From assembly GCA_018366195.1 (NCBI GenBank), contig JAGZIN010000002.1:62001-126000 (forward strand): DNA of 64,000 nt, in the 5' to 3' direction. The translations under genes were made by a program, and so were the position numbers. This document shows, in pieces, positions 8,004 through 16,090 of the stretch. The stretch comes from Butyricicoccus pullicaecorum. GTDB lineage: Bacteria > Bacillota > Clostridia > Oscillospirales > Butyricicoccaceae. The notes beneath the pieces were generated by a model, which worked only from the letters and a program-made list of their open reading frames with translations, ran no database searches and was not told the origin of the DNA. How positions within the stretch are numbered: the first letter of the stretch is position 1; each line of letters opens with the position of its first letter.

Positions 8004-8654
8004 ATGCCGCGTATATTTCAGAAAGCCAGAGACCCGTTTTCCTGCTATTCCCATTTTCTTGGGGCAGTGGGCAGCGTGATTGGTTTGTTCCTGATGCTTT
8101 CCCATGCTGTGAGACAGCATGCGGGAGCCATGACCATGGTTTCGGTCAGCTTGTTTTGTCTGTCCCTGACCGCGCTCTACACAGCGAGTGCGGTTTACCA
8201 TTATGCGCTTGCCGGAGAGCAGACGCTGCGGCTGCTCAAAAAGCTTGACCACAGCATGATTTATATACTCATTGCGGGCAGCTATACCCCCATTGTCCTG
8301 CGCTATCTGAAGGCACCGGATTCCTATCTGTTCCTTGCAGTCATTTGGGGCATTGCGCTCTTTGGCATTGCGGTCAAGCTGCTATGGATTGATGCGCCGC
8401 GATTGCTGGGAACGATTTTATATCTGCTCATGGGCTGGGCAGTTCTCTTTCGTCTGGACGTGGTGCTTTCCATGGCAACGCCTGCCATTGTTCTGCTTGC
8501 TCTGGGCGGATTGTCCTATACCATCGGCGGTGTGATTTATATTTTGAAAAAACCCAATTGTTCTCCCCTGATTGGATTCCATGAGCTGTTCCATTTGTTT
8601 GTGCTTGCGGGCAGTCTGGCACATTATCTCGTGGTCTATTGGTTTGTTCTGTAA
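8004..8654 (+). CDS. PAQR/hemolysin III family membrane protein
   Basis: A 216-residue integral membrane protein with seven hydrophobic segments. It carries the family metal-site pattern: a Ser/His block in the first helix pair (SHFLGAVGS and SAVYHYAL), DHSMIYILIAGSYTPI in the third helix, and a late His pair (GFHELFHLFVLAGSLAHYL). In this superfamily these residues bind zinc in a ceramidase-like fold; the bacterial YqfA/TrhA members have been linked to membrane-lipid homeostasis. Start taken at ATG 8004, 7 nt after AGGGGG; a GTG two codons upstream is too close to the ribosome site. Followed by a strong terminator, so it is separate from the mgtA gene downstream. Confidence 0.88.
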   Translation: MPRIFQKARDPFSCYSHFLGAVGSVIGLFLMLSHAVRQHAGAMTMVSVSLFCLSLTALYTASAVYHYALAGEQTLRLLKKLDHSMIYILIAGSYTPIVLRYLKAPDSYLFLAVIWGIALFGIAVKLLWIDAPRLLGTILYLLMGWAVLFRLDVVLSMATPAIVLLALGGLSYTIGGVIYILKKPNCSPLIGFHELFHLFVLAGSLAHYLVVYWFVL

Positions 8655-8680
8655 GCATATTTTTCCGATAAGGATTCAAA

Positions 8681-8717
8681 CAAAGCCAGCTTTTGTACAA
8701 GCTGGCTTTGTATTTTG
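8681..8717 (+). terminator. Intrinsic terminator
   Basis: A perfect 12-bp stem (CAAAGCCAGCTT / AAGCTGGCTTTG) with a 6-nt loop is followed by TATTTT. Confidence 0.85.
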
Positions 8718-8771
8718 GCAGCATCATGTTAAAATAGTGATAGCGATGCTTGCGGAAGGAGTGATTGCCCT

Positions 8772-11435
8772 GTGTCAAAAAAATCCATGTTTGACAATCC
8801 CATTAAAAAATACGCATATTATGAGGTGCCCGAAATCTATCAGGCACTAGAGACCTCTCCGGACGGATTATCCCATGAACAGGTGGAGGAGATGCGCCAA
8901 AAATATGGAAGGAACTGCTTGAGCGGACAAAAAAATGACACGGTTGCGCGAAGGCTATGGCATGCGTTTGTCAATCCGTTTCATGTGATTCTGTTTGTGC
9001 TGGGTATCATCTCCCTGATGTCAGATGTATTTTTGGGTTCCGGTTTTTCTAAAAACAATACGACAGCGCTCATTATCTTTTCCATGATTGGAATGAGCGG
9101 TATCATTCGGTCAGTGCAGGAGCTGCGGGCAAAGATTGCAGCGCAGAAGCTGGATTTGATGGTACATGAACAAATTACGGTAAAACGACAGGGAGAATGT
9201 CTGCAAATTCCGGTCGAAGCGTTGGTGGTGGGAGATATCGTCTGCTTGTCCGGAGGAGACCGTGTGCCGGCAGATATCCGGCTGACTGCGGTTACAGACC
9301 TTTTTGTTTCACAGGCAGCGATTACCGGAGAAAGTGCCATTCTGGAAAAAAACATCGAAAAACACAGCTATGCCGACCAGAAAACGCTGACCCAGATGGA
9401 TAATCTGGTGTTTATGGCAACCACCGTAATCAGCGGCAAGGGAGAGGGCATTGTGTTGGCTGTGGGCGAACATACGCTCTATGGAAGCTTCGGAACGCTC
9501 CGTGCAAATGATAACAATTCTTTTCAAGCAGGTGCCAATGCAATTGCTTGGGTGATGCTCCGGTTTATGGCAGTGCTCGTTCCCTGTGTATTCGTCCTGC
9601 TCGGCATGACGGGCGGGAGATGGCTGGAATCCTTCGCCTTTGCGCTGTCGGTGGCGGTCGGGCTGATGCCGGAAATGCTTCCCATGGTGGTGACGGCATG
9701 CCTTGCCAAGGGCAGCCTTGCCATGAGCCGCAAGCAGACCATTATCAAGGATATCAATGCCATGCAGGGCTTTGGCAGTATGAATGTCATCTGTATGGAC
9801 AAGACGGGGACTCTCACAAACGAGAGCATATTGCTCGAATATTATATGGACGTGCTGGGGAATGAGGACCCAAACGTGCTGGATTTGGCGTTTCTGAACA
9901 GCGCTTATCATTCCGGTGTCCGCAATCCCATTGACAATGCAATCCTTGCCTGCCGAACCATGCCGGAGCGCGACCACCATTACAAGGATTTGCTCGAACA
10001 GTATCCCAAAATCGACGAGATTCCGTTTGACTACGGACGTAAATTTGTCAGTATTCTGGTCGCAGAGGAAAATGGGCAAAGTCAGCTCATTATAAAAGGG
10101 GATATCTATCACGTGGCTGCACGGTGCAGCCATGTGGCGTATCGTGGGCAGGTTCTGCCTGCTGCGCCGGACAAGATGCAGAGCGTAGCCACGGTAGTAG
10201 ACGAGATGCTGCAAGACGGCATGAAGGTGATTGCAGTTGCCAAAAAAAATATCAGCGGCAAAAGCCACATCACCGCTGCTGACGAAACTGATATGACGCT
10301 GATGGGATATTTGGCATTTTTTGATGCGCCAAAGAAAACCGCAAAGGCATCGGTACAGGCGCTCGAACGGCTGAAGGTGACCCCGAAAATTTTGACGGGA
10401 GATCGGGCAGATGTGGCGGTTTCCGTTTGCAGCCGCGTGGGAATTTCTGCGGCGCAGGTCGTAACAGGCGACCAACTGGACGAGATGACCGACCGACAGC
10501 TGTGCACCGTGGTGGAGCAAACCCACGTCTTTGCAGAGCTGACACCTGCGCAAAAGGTACGGCTGGTTTCCGCCCTGCGTCAAAATGGGCATACAGTCGG
10601 ATTTTTGGGCGATGGAATCAATGATATTCCCGCGCTTTGTGAGGCGAATGTCGGCATTTCTGTGGATACCGCCGTCGATGCCGCCAAAGAGGCAGCCGAT
10701 GTGGTGCTGCTGCAAAAGGATTTGGGCGTGCTGGAGCAGGGGATTTTGGAGGGAAGAAAAACATTTATCAATCTGCTCAAATATATTAAAATTACTGCCA
10801 GCTCTAATTTTGGCAATATTTTTTCCATTGTCTGTGCCAGTGTCTTTCTCCCCTTTCTGCCGATGACATCGCTCCAGCTTTTGCTGCTCAATCTGTTGTA
10901 CGATACTCTGTGTATTGTTTTGCCTTGGGACCATGTGGACGAGGCAGAAACGATGCACCCGCGCGAATGGTCTGGAAAAAATCTGGGGCGATTTATGCTG
11001 TCCTTTGGTGCAATCAGCTCGCTGTTTGACATCATCACGTTTTTGTTCCTGTATCATATCCTGTGTCCAATGCTGTGCGGCGGCGTTTCCTATCTGCATT
11101 TGACCAGTCCGGATTTGCAGATGCAGTATGTGGCAATCTTCCAAACAGGCTGGTTTTTGGAGTCCATGTGGACACAGGTGCTGATTTTGCATTTTCTGCG
11201 CACACGCAGGCTCCCCTTTGTGCAAAGCCGTCCGTCTGCACCGGTGATTTGCATTACGCTCGCCGGAATCATTACCTTTACGGCAATTACCATGACCAGC
11301 GGCGCACAGTGGTTCGGTCTGACCAAATTGCCGCCGGAATACTTTGTGTTTTTGCTTGTCGTGGTGCTGGCGTATATGATGCTCACAACAGTTGTGAAAT
11401 ATTTATATCAGAAGAAATATGAGGAATTGATTTGA
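8772..11435 (+). CDS. mgtA: Magnesium-importing P-type ATPase, MgtA-like (paralogue 1)
   Basis: A P3B-type ATPase of 887 residues that imports Mg2+ with, not against, its gradient. Order of domains: N-terminal cytosolic part, first helix pair (about 70-120), actuator domain with the phosphatase motif AAITGES, helix pair with PEMLPMVVTACLAKG, phosphorylation motif CMDKTGTLTNES, hinge GDGINDIPAL, and a six-helix C-terminal bundle. PEMLPM is specific for the MgtA/MgtB branch. Start is GTG 8772, nine nt after GGAAGGAG. The next gene starts 14 nt after its stop, so the ATPase and the winged-helix protein are co-transcribed. A second MgtA follows 760 nt further, but it has its own leader. Confidence 0.92.
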   Translation: MSKKSMFDNPIKKYAYYEVPEIYQALETSPDGLSHEQVEEMRQKYGRNCLSGQKNDTVARRLWHAFVNPFHVILFVLGIISLMSDVFLGSGFSKNNTTALIIFSMIGMSGIIRSVQELRAKIAAQKLDLMVHEQITVKRQGECLQIPVEALVVGDIVCLSGGDRVPADIRLTAVTDLFVSQAAITGESAILEKNIEKHSYADQKTLTQMDNLVFMATTVISGKGEGIVLAVGEHTLYGSFGTLRANDNNSFQAGANAIAWVMLRFMAVLVPCVFVLLGMTGGRWLESFAFALSVAVGLMPEMLPMVVTACLAKGSLAMSRKQTIIKDINAMQGFGSMNVICMDKTGTLTNESILLEYYMDVLGNEDPNVLDLAFLNSAYHSGVRNPIDNAILACRTMPERDHHYKDLLEQYPKIDEIPFDYGRKFVSILVAEENGQSQLIIKGDIYHVAARCSHVAYRGQVLPAAPDKMQSVATVVDEMLQDGMKVIAVAKKNISGKSHITAADETDMTLMGYLAFFDAPKKTAKASVQALERLKVTPKILTGDRADVAVSVCSRVGISAAQVVTGDQLDEMTDRQLCTVVEQTHVFAELTPAQKVRLVSALRQNGHTVGFLGDGINDIPALCEANVGISVDTAVDAAKEAADVVLLQKDLGVLEQGILEGRKTFINLLKYIKITASSNFGNIFSIVCASVFLPFLPMTSLQLLLLNLLYDTLCIVLPWDHVDEAETMHPREWSGKNLGRFMLSFGAISSLFDIITFLFLYHILCPMLCGGVSYLHLTSPDLQMQYVAIFQTGWFLESMWTQVLILHFLRTRRLPFVQSRPSAPVICITLAGIITFTAITMTSGAQWFGLTKLPPEYFVFLLVVVLAYMMLTTVVKYLYQKKYEELI

Positions 11436-11449
11436 TTGGAGGAATTCGT

Positions 11450-11953
11450 TTGAAAAAGAAAATCAGCTTTATCCCTATGGATTCCTCTCTTGAGCTGTGG
11501 CTGATAGAAAAGCTGGTGAAAGAAGCGCCTAAAAGCGATTGCGCACAGGATTTTCTTGCGGGTATGCGAGAACTGCTGTGCGGGGAGGTCGCGTCTCTGC
11601 TGCTGAGCGCACCCGACGAGGAGGACGTTTCTGCCATGGCGGTGCCCGACGGCATGAAACTCGGAGAGTTGGAAATCTATCCGAGGAGCAGAAGGGTTAC
11701 GGTGCAGGGAACAGAGGTCAGTCTGACCCCAAAGGAGTTCGATATCCTGTATTTCCTTGCCCAGAATCGTGGGGAAGTCTTTACAAAGGAGCAGATTTAC
11801 CGCGCGGTTTGGGCGGAGGATTACCTGTTTGATGACAGCAATGTGATGGCGTTTATCCGGAAGCTGCGCAAGAAAATCGAGCCTGCTCCCGATGAGCCAA
11901 GATACATTTTGACCATTTGGGGAATTGGATATAAGTTCAATGACCAGCTGTAA
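11450..11953 (+). CDS. Orphan OmpR/PhoB-type winged-helix protein without receiver domain
   Basis: The 167-residue protein carries a complete C-terminal OmpR/PhoB DNA-binding domain from about residue 70: LGELEIYPRSRRVTVQGTEV, LTPKEFDILYFLAQNRGEVF, the recognition helix region SNVMAFIRKLRKKIE and the wing ILTIWGIGYKF. The N-terminal 65 residues are not a receiver: no phospho-acceptor Asp cluster and no Lys in the right place, so phosphorylation control is not expected. Start is TTG 11450 with GGAGG 7 nt upstream. It lies in an operon with the first mgtA and directly before the second, so it is the natural candidate for the regulator of both; that role is inferred from position only. Confidence 0.85.
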   Translation: MKKKISFIPMDSSLELWLIEKLVKEAPKSDCAQDFLAGMRELLCGEVASLLLSAPDEEDVSAMAVPDGMKLGELEIYPRSRRVTVQGTEVSLTPKEFDILYFLAQNRGEVFTKEQIYRAVWAEDYLFDDSNVMAFIRKLRKKIEPAPDEPRYILTIWGIGYKFNDQL

Positions 11954-11975
11954 CGAAAAAAATGAATTATGACCA

Positions 11976-12029
11976 AATCGCAAGGAAATCGCAAGGTTTT
12001 GACCATGTGACTTTCCCTGCGATTTTTTT
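11976..12029 (+). terminator. Terminator after the mgtA1-regulator operon
   Basis: AATCGCA-a-GGAAA pairs with TTTCC-c-TGCGATT and is followed by TTTTTTT. Because the next mgtA follows on the same strand, read-through or attenuation here would set how much of it comes from the upstream promoter. Confidence 0.7.
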
Positions 12030-12069
12030 ATACTGTAAGCAGAGGAAAATGGTTTTCTTCATATTTTAT

Positions 12070-12198
12070 CAAACGGTGAGGTGAGAGACATGGGCAATGA
12101 CAGTCGCCCGCGAAGGCATAGAGCAGAGCATGAGGACAGTTGTCTGTGTTCCTCACGCGGTTCTCGATGCCTCTATGTATTCCAAGGAGGTAAGACCG
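12070..12198 (+). promoter_or_regulatory. Structured leader of the second mgtA
   Basis: The 110 nt before the ATPase start contain GCATAGAG (12115-12122), a strong inner hairpin TGAGGAcAG...CTgtgTTCCTCA (about 12131-12154) and CTCTATG (12171-12177). The outer arms CATAGAG and CTCTATG can close a long stem that ends six nt before AAGGAGG. A competing pairing, GGCAT with ATGCC, uses the same strands. I do not recognise the M-box (ykoK) magnesium riboswitch or another known class here. The small reading frame at 12090 runs through the whole structure, so translation of it would melt the stem. Confidence 0.5.
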
Positions 12199-12260
12199 AT
12201 GAACAAGAAAGAAAATCGACAGGTGCTTCGTCAGGGTGCGGAAAAGGCTGCGGTTCGTGA
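12090..12260 (+). CDS. Candidate regulatory leader peptide overlapping the mgtA2 start
   Basis: A 56-codon reading frame starts at ATG 12090, a few bases after GGTGAGGTGAG, and ends at TGA 12258-12260, 60 nt inside mgtA2 in another frame. The peptide is rich in Arg, Cys, Ser and acidic residues (MGNDSRPRRHRAEHEDS, then SSRGSRCLYVFQGG) and has no similarity that I can recall with certainty. It traverses the leader hairpins and the ATPase ribosome site, which is the arrangement expected of a translation-controlled leader ORF. Known MgtL-type leader peptides of enterobacteria sense Mg2+ through ribosome instability at acidic/proline codons; here an acidic stretch EHED exists, but the analogy is inference. 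It could also be chance. Confidence 0.5.
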   Translation: MGNDSRPRRHRAEHEDSCLCSSRGSRCLYVFQGGKTDEQERKSTGASSGCGKGCGS

Positions 12261-14964
12261 CGAGCAAAATCGCCGCATACAGTTTGCGGCAACCAACCCC
12301 TTTGCGGAGGTTCTCAAAAATCTCCATACAACCACACAGGGACTCGATGCGGAACACATCTCCGTAAGCCGTGCAACATTCGGCTCCAATCGGGTTACCC
12401 GTGAAAAAAAGAAATCTCTGACAAAACGAGTGGCAGAAGCCTTTATCAATCCCTTTACAGCAATCCTGTTTTGTCTGGCACTGGTGTCCACGGTGACCGA
12501 TATGGTTTTTCCCTACTTTTCCCTCTTGGGAAGTGTGCCGGAGGACTTTGACCCAGTCACTGTGCTGATTATTGTGACGATGGTTGTGATTTCGGGTACG
12601 CTGCGTTTTGTGCAGGAGTCCAGAAGCGGAAATGCAGCAGAAAAGCTGCTTGCGATGATTACAACCACCTGTACGGTCACACGCCAGAGTCAGGAAAAAA
12701 TAGAGATTCCCATGAATGATTTGGTGGTGGGCGATATCGTCCATCTGTCTGCCGGTGATATGATTCCCGCCGATGTGCGTATTTTAGATGCAAAGGACCT
12801 CTTTGTCAGTCAGGCAAGCCTGACAGGGGAGAGCGAGCCGATTGAAAAAACAGCTGCTCTGAGTGCACCCAAGCAGAGTGTGACCGATTACACAGACATT
12901 GCCTTTATGGGAAGCAATGTGATTTCCGGCAGCGCATCGGCTGTTGTGATTTGTGTGGGGGACCATACGCTGTTTGGTTCGATGACCTCTGCCGTTGCAG
13001 GAGAAGCTGTGGAAACCAGCTTTACAAAGGGCGTCAATGGGGTTTCGTGGGTACTGATTCGCTTTATGATGGTCATGGTGCCGCTGGTATTCTTTGTCAA
13101 TGGCATAACCAAGGGAGACTGGCTGGAAGCCTTTCTGTTTGCCATCTCGATTGCGGTGGGGTTGACTCCAGAGATGCTCCCCATGATTGTGACGACCTGC
13201 CTTGCCAAGGGCGCTGTGTCCATGAGCAAAAAACAAACCATTGTCAAAAATCTCAATTCGATTCAGAACTTTGGCGCAATCGACATTCTATGCACCGATA
13301 AGACCGGAACCCTGACACAGGATAAGGTGGTTTTGGAATATCACCTCAATATCAAGGGAGAGGACGATACACGGGTGCTGCGCCATGCGTATCTCAACAG
13401 CTATTTTCAGACAGGCTATAAAAACCTGATGGATTTGGCAATTATCCACAAGACCGAGGAGGCAGAGGCAGAGGACCCGCGGCTGCTCGATTTGTCCGAA
13501 CACTACATCAAAGTCGATGAAATTCCCTTTGACTTCAATCGCCGCCGTTTGACAACGGTGGTACAGGATAAAACCGGAAAAACACAGATGGTGACCAAGG
13601 GGGCTGTGGAAGAAATGCTGTCCGTCTGCTCTTATGCAGAGTATGACGGCGAGGTACAGCCGCTGACCGATGCTGTACGCCGTAAAATCCTGCAAACGGT
13701 CGATGCACTCAACGATAAGGGATTTCGGGTGTTGGGCGTTGCCCAGAAAAGCGACCCCTCTCCCGTGGGAGCCTTTGGCGTAAAAGATGAGTGCGACATG
13801 GTGCTGATTGGATATCTGGCATTTTTGGACCCGCCAAAGGAGTCTACGGCAGATGCAATCAAGGCACTCAAAGCGCATGGCGTGACCACCAAGATTTTGA
13901 CCGGAGACAACGACAAGGTGACCCGTACCATCTGCAAGCAGGTGGGACTGAAAATCCGTAATATGCTGCTCGGCTCTGATTTGGAAGCCATGAGCGATGC
14001 GGAGCTTGCAAGAGCGGCAGAATCCACAGACGTATTCGCAAAGCTGACACCCGACCAGAAGGCTCGTGTGGTCTCTGTCCTGCGTGAAAATGGGCACGCA
14101 GTCGGTTTTATGGGCGATGGCATCAATGATGCCGCTGCCATGAAGGCTGCTGATGTTGGGATTTCGGTGGATACTGCGGTAGATGTTGCGAAGGAATCGG
14201 CAGATATTATTTTGCTTGAAAAAGACCTGATGGTTTTGGAGCAGGGAATCATTGAAGGGCGCAAGACGTATGCCAATATGATTAAGTACATTAAAATGAC
14301 GGCATCTTCGAACTTTGGCAATATGTTTTCGGTTCTGGCGGCGTCTGCCCTGCTGCCCTTTCTGCCCATGATGAGCCTGCATTTGATTTTGCTCAATCTG
14401 ATTTATGACCTGTCCTGCACGGCAATCCCGTGGGACAATGTCGATGAGGAATTTATTGCAAAGCCCAGAAAATGGGACGCTTCCAGCGTGGGAAGCTTTA
14501 TGCTCTGGATTGGACCGACAAGCTCTGTCTTTGATTTTACGACCTATATTTTCATGTATTTTGTGCTCTGTCCGTTGTTTGTATCCGGCGGTGTGCTGTT
14601 CAATGACCTGCCCGCACATTACAGCGGTGCCGAGCTTGCAGCAATACAGGCACGGTACATTGGAATGTTCCAAGCCGGCTGGTTTGTGGAATCCATGTGG
14701 AGTCAAACATTGGTCATTCACATGATTCGTACACCAAAGCTGCCCTTTATTCAAAGCCATGCTTCCGCGCCGCTGACTCTGCTGACGTTGGCGGGAATCA
14801 CCATACTTACAGTGATTCCATTCACACCGCTGGGAACCATGCTGGGGTTTACTGCACTGCCTGCTGCATACTTTGCTTATCTGATTCCCTGTATCCTGCT
14901 GTATATGCTGCTGGCAACCAGTTTGAAAAAAGCGTATGTCCGTTACTATGGTGAACTTCTTTGA
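12199..14964 (+). CDS. mgtA: Magnesium-importing P-type ATPase, MgtA-like (paralogue 2)
   Basis: A second P3B ATPase, 921 residues, clearly paralogous to the one 0.8 kb upstream but divergent over most of its length. Hallmarks in order: VNPFTAILF-type first helix (FINPFTAILFCLALVSTVTD), actuator motif SLTGESEP, PEMLPMIVTTCLAKG, phosphorylation site CTDKTGTLTQDK, hinge GDGINDAAAM, then the C-terminal six-helix bundle. Start taken at ATG 12199, eight nt after AAGGAGG; the reading frame is open for 34 more codons upstream but these overlap the structured leader and are not part of the family. A short membrane-protein gene starts 12 nt after the stop. Two different mgtA copies suggest different Mg2+ thresholds or expression conditions. 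Confidence 0.93.
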   Translation: MNKKENRQVLRQGAEKAAVRDEQNRRIQFAATNPFAEVLKNLHTTTQGLDAEHISVSRATFGSNRVTREKKKSLTKRVAEAFINPFTAILFCLALVSTVTDMVFPYFSLLGSVPEDFDPVTVLIIVTMVVISGTLRFVQESRSGNAAEKLLAMITTTCTVTRQSQEKIEIPMNDLVVGDIVHLSAGDMIPADVRILDAKDLFVSQASLTGESEPIEKTAALSAPKQSVTDYTDIAFMGSNVISGSASAVVICVGDHTLFGSMTSAVAGEAVETSFTKGVNGVSWVLIRFMMVMVPLVFFVNGITKGDWLEAFLFAISIAVGLTPEMLPMIVTTCLAKGAVSMSKKQTIVKNLNSIQNFGAIDILCTDKTGTLTQDKVVLEYHLNIKGEDDTRVLRHAYLNSYFQTGYKNLMDLAIIHKTEEAEAEDPRLLDLSEHYIKVDEIPFDFNRRRLTTVVQDKTGKTQMVTKGAVEEMLSVCSYAEYDGEVQPLTDAVRRKILQTVDALNDKGFRVLGVAQKSDPSPVGAFGVKDECDMVLIGYLAFLDPPKESTADAIKALKAHGVTTKILTGDNDKVTRTICKQVGLKIRNMLLGSDLEAMSDAELARAAESTDVFAKLTPDQKARVVSVLRENGHAVGFMGDGINDAAAMKAADVGISVDTAVDVAKESADIILLEKDLMVLEQGIIEGRKTYANMIKYIKMTASSNFGNMFSVLAASALLPFLPMMSLHLILLNLIYDLSCTAIPWDNVDEEFIAKPRKWDASSVGSFMLWIGPTSSVFDFTTYIFMYFVLCPLFVSGGVLFNDLPAHYSGAELAAIQARYIGMFQAGWFVESMWSQTLVIHMIRTPKLPFIQSHASAPLTLLTLAGITILTVIPFTPLGTMLGFTALPAAYFAYLIPCILLYMLLATSLKKAYVRYYGELL

Positions 14965-14976
14965 GGAGGGAGAACA

Positions 14977-15156
14977 ATGATGATGAACTGGAATGAAATT
15001 TGGCTGACGCTGTTTGGCACAACCGAATGGCTGCATTTGAATATTGGATTTTGGGTTTCTATGAATGTCGTTTTGCTGATGGTGATTTTGCTGCATGTGA
15101 TATTTTGGGGACGCAAGCCCCGCGCACAGCAAACGGCGGAATCCGAACGCGCCTGA
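14977..15156 (+). CDS. Small single-helix membrane protein linked to MgtA
   Basis: A 59-residue reading frame, too short for usual gene finders, with GGAGGGAGAAC directly before three consecutive ATG codons (14977, 14980, 14983); the third, giving MNWNEIWLTLFGTTEWLHLN, may be the real start. One hydrophobic helix follows (FWVSMNVVLLMVILLHVIFW) and then a basic/polar tail. It begins 12 nt after the second mgtA and ends just before the operon terminator. Small single-helix proteins regulate or stabilise MgtA in enterobacteria (MgtR, MgtS), so a subunit or regulator of the ATPase is a reasonable inference, but there is no sequence similarity to those peptides that I can see. Confidence 0.75.
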   Translation: MMMNWNEIWLTLFGTTEWLHLNIGFWVSMNVVLLMVILLHVIFWGRKPRAQQTAESERA

Positions 15157-15179
15157 CAGCTCAGCAAAAGTATGATTCA

Positions 15180-15226
15180 AAAAAGCGGATTGCAGAAATC
15201 AAAAGCTCTGCAATCCGCTTTTTCGG
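15180..15226. terminator. Bidirectional terminator
   Basis: AAAGCGGATTGCAGA (15182-15196) pairs perfectly with TCTGCAATCCGCTTT (15207-15221) across a 10-nt loop, with T-runs on both strands. It separates the mgtA2 operon from the convergent rlmA gene. Confidence 0.9.
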
Positions 15227-15274
15227 GGTTTGGCTGCCGTGCTTGCACACCGATAGAATGGGAACCGAAACACG

Positions 15275-16090
15275 TTATGGTGATACCTTTCGGTAGCGAT
15301 GGAGCTGAAAGGAAATTTCGGTTGTCAGCTCAGGCAGGTGAAGCAGACGTTCTGCAGCTTCCCGCGGTGTTTTCCAAGCGTAAGGAGTCATTTGGTAGAG
15401 TGCTGCAATGTCACGGCAATCCTTTAATGTAATTTCTCCTTCCACACAGATTTCTTCTTCAAACACGAAGCCAGGCAAGGTGCGTATGGCGGTCGGATTT
15501 TCATAGGGAACCGGATAGAGAACCTGTTTCATGCCCCAAAGATGCCGTGCCCCGGGCGTAACCGTTAAGAGTATGCCGTCTTTTCGCAGCACACGTGCAA
15601 ATTCCGGTGCACACATCGGCGCAAACAGATGGAGCACCAAGTCCACAGACTGGTCAGCAAGCGGCAAATCAAACAGGCTGGCGATGGCAAGCGCTGCCTG
15701 CGGACAGCTGCGTCCGGCATGACGCAGCGCATAGCGGGAAAGGTCAATGCCTGCAATGCGGGCGTGGGGGAGCGCTTCTGAAATGGCATGGGTGTACCAG
15801 CCTTCTCCGCAGCCTGCATCTAAAATATCGTTCGGTGCAAGCTGTTTGACTTGCGCGGCAAGCTGATTTCGCAGCGGTGCATACCAGCCGCCCTCCAGAA
15901 AGCGGGTGCGTGCCTGACACATTTCGGCGCTGTCCCCCGGGTCACTGCTGCCGCGGCGCTGCTGGCGCAGCAGATGAATATAGCCGCCGCGTGCGGCGCG
16001 GTCGTAGGTATGACCATTTTTGCAATATGCAGAGCGCTCTGCAAAGGTCAGCGGATTGCCGCAAACAGGGCAGCATAACAGAGAATTCAT
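15275..16090 (-). CDS. rlmA: 23S rRNA (guanine-N1)-methyltransferase, RlmA-type
   Basis: A 271-residue AdoMet-dependent methyltransferase. The N-terminus is a zinc finger (CCPVCGNPL...YCKNGHTYD) typical of RlmA, which methylates N1 of a guanine in helix 35 of 23S rRNA. The Rossmann core has motif I LDAGCGEGWYTHAIS, motif II IAGIDLSRYA, and FAPMCAPEFARVLRKDGILL. The C-terminal part is a substrate-binding lobe. Its ATG overlaps the TGA of the upstream mutase gene (ATGA), so translation is coupled. I cannot tell from sequence whether the target is G745 or G748. Confidence 0.88.
   Translation of the reverse strand: MNSLLCCPVCGNPLTFAERSAYCKNGHTYDRAARGGYIHLLRQQRRGSSDPGDSAEMCQARTRFLEGGWYAPLRNQLAAQVKQLAPNDILDAGCGEGWYTHAISEALPHARIAGIDLSRYALRHAGRSCPQAALAIASLFDLPLADQSVDLVLHLFAPMCAPEFARVLRKDGILLTVTPGARHLWGMKQVLYPVPYENPTAIRTLPGFVFEEEICVEGEITLKDCRDIAALYQMTPYAWKTPREAAERLLHLPELTTEISFQLHRYRKVSP

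Noticed and set aside
9309..11225. Long minus-strand frames opposite the two mgtA genes (9309-11225 and 13288-15180)
   Set aside because: Composition is rich in His, Gln and Cys as expected of antisense frames; no motifs or ribosome sites.
12070..12198. M-box (ykoK) magnesium riboswitch before mgtA2
   Set aside because: The conserved M-box core segments are not found; the structure differs.
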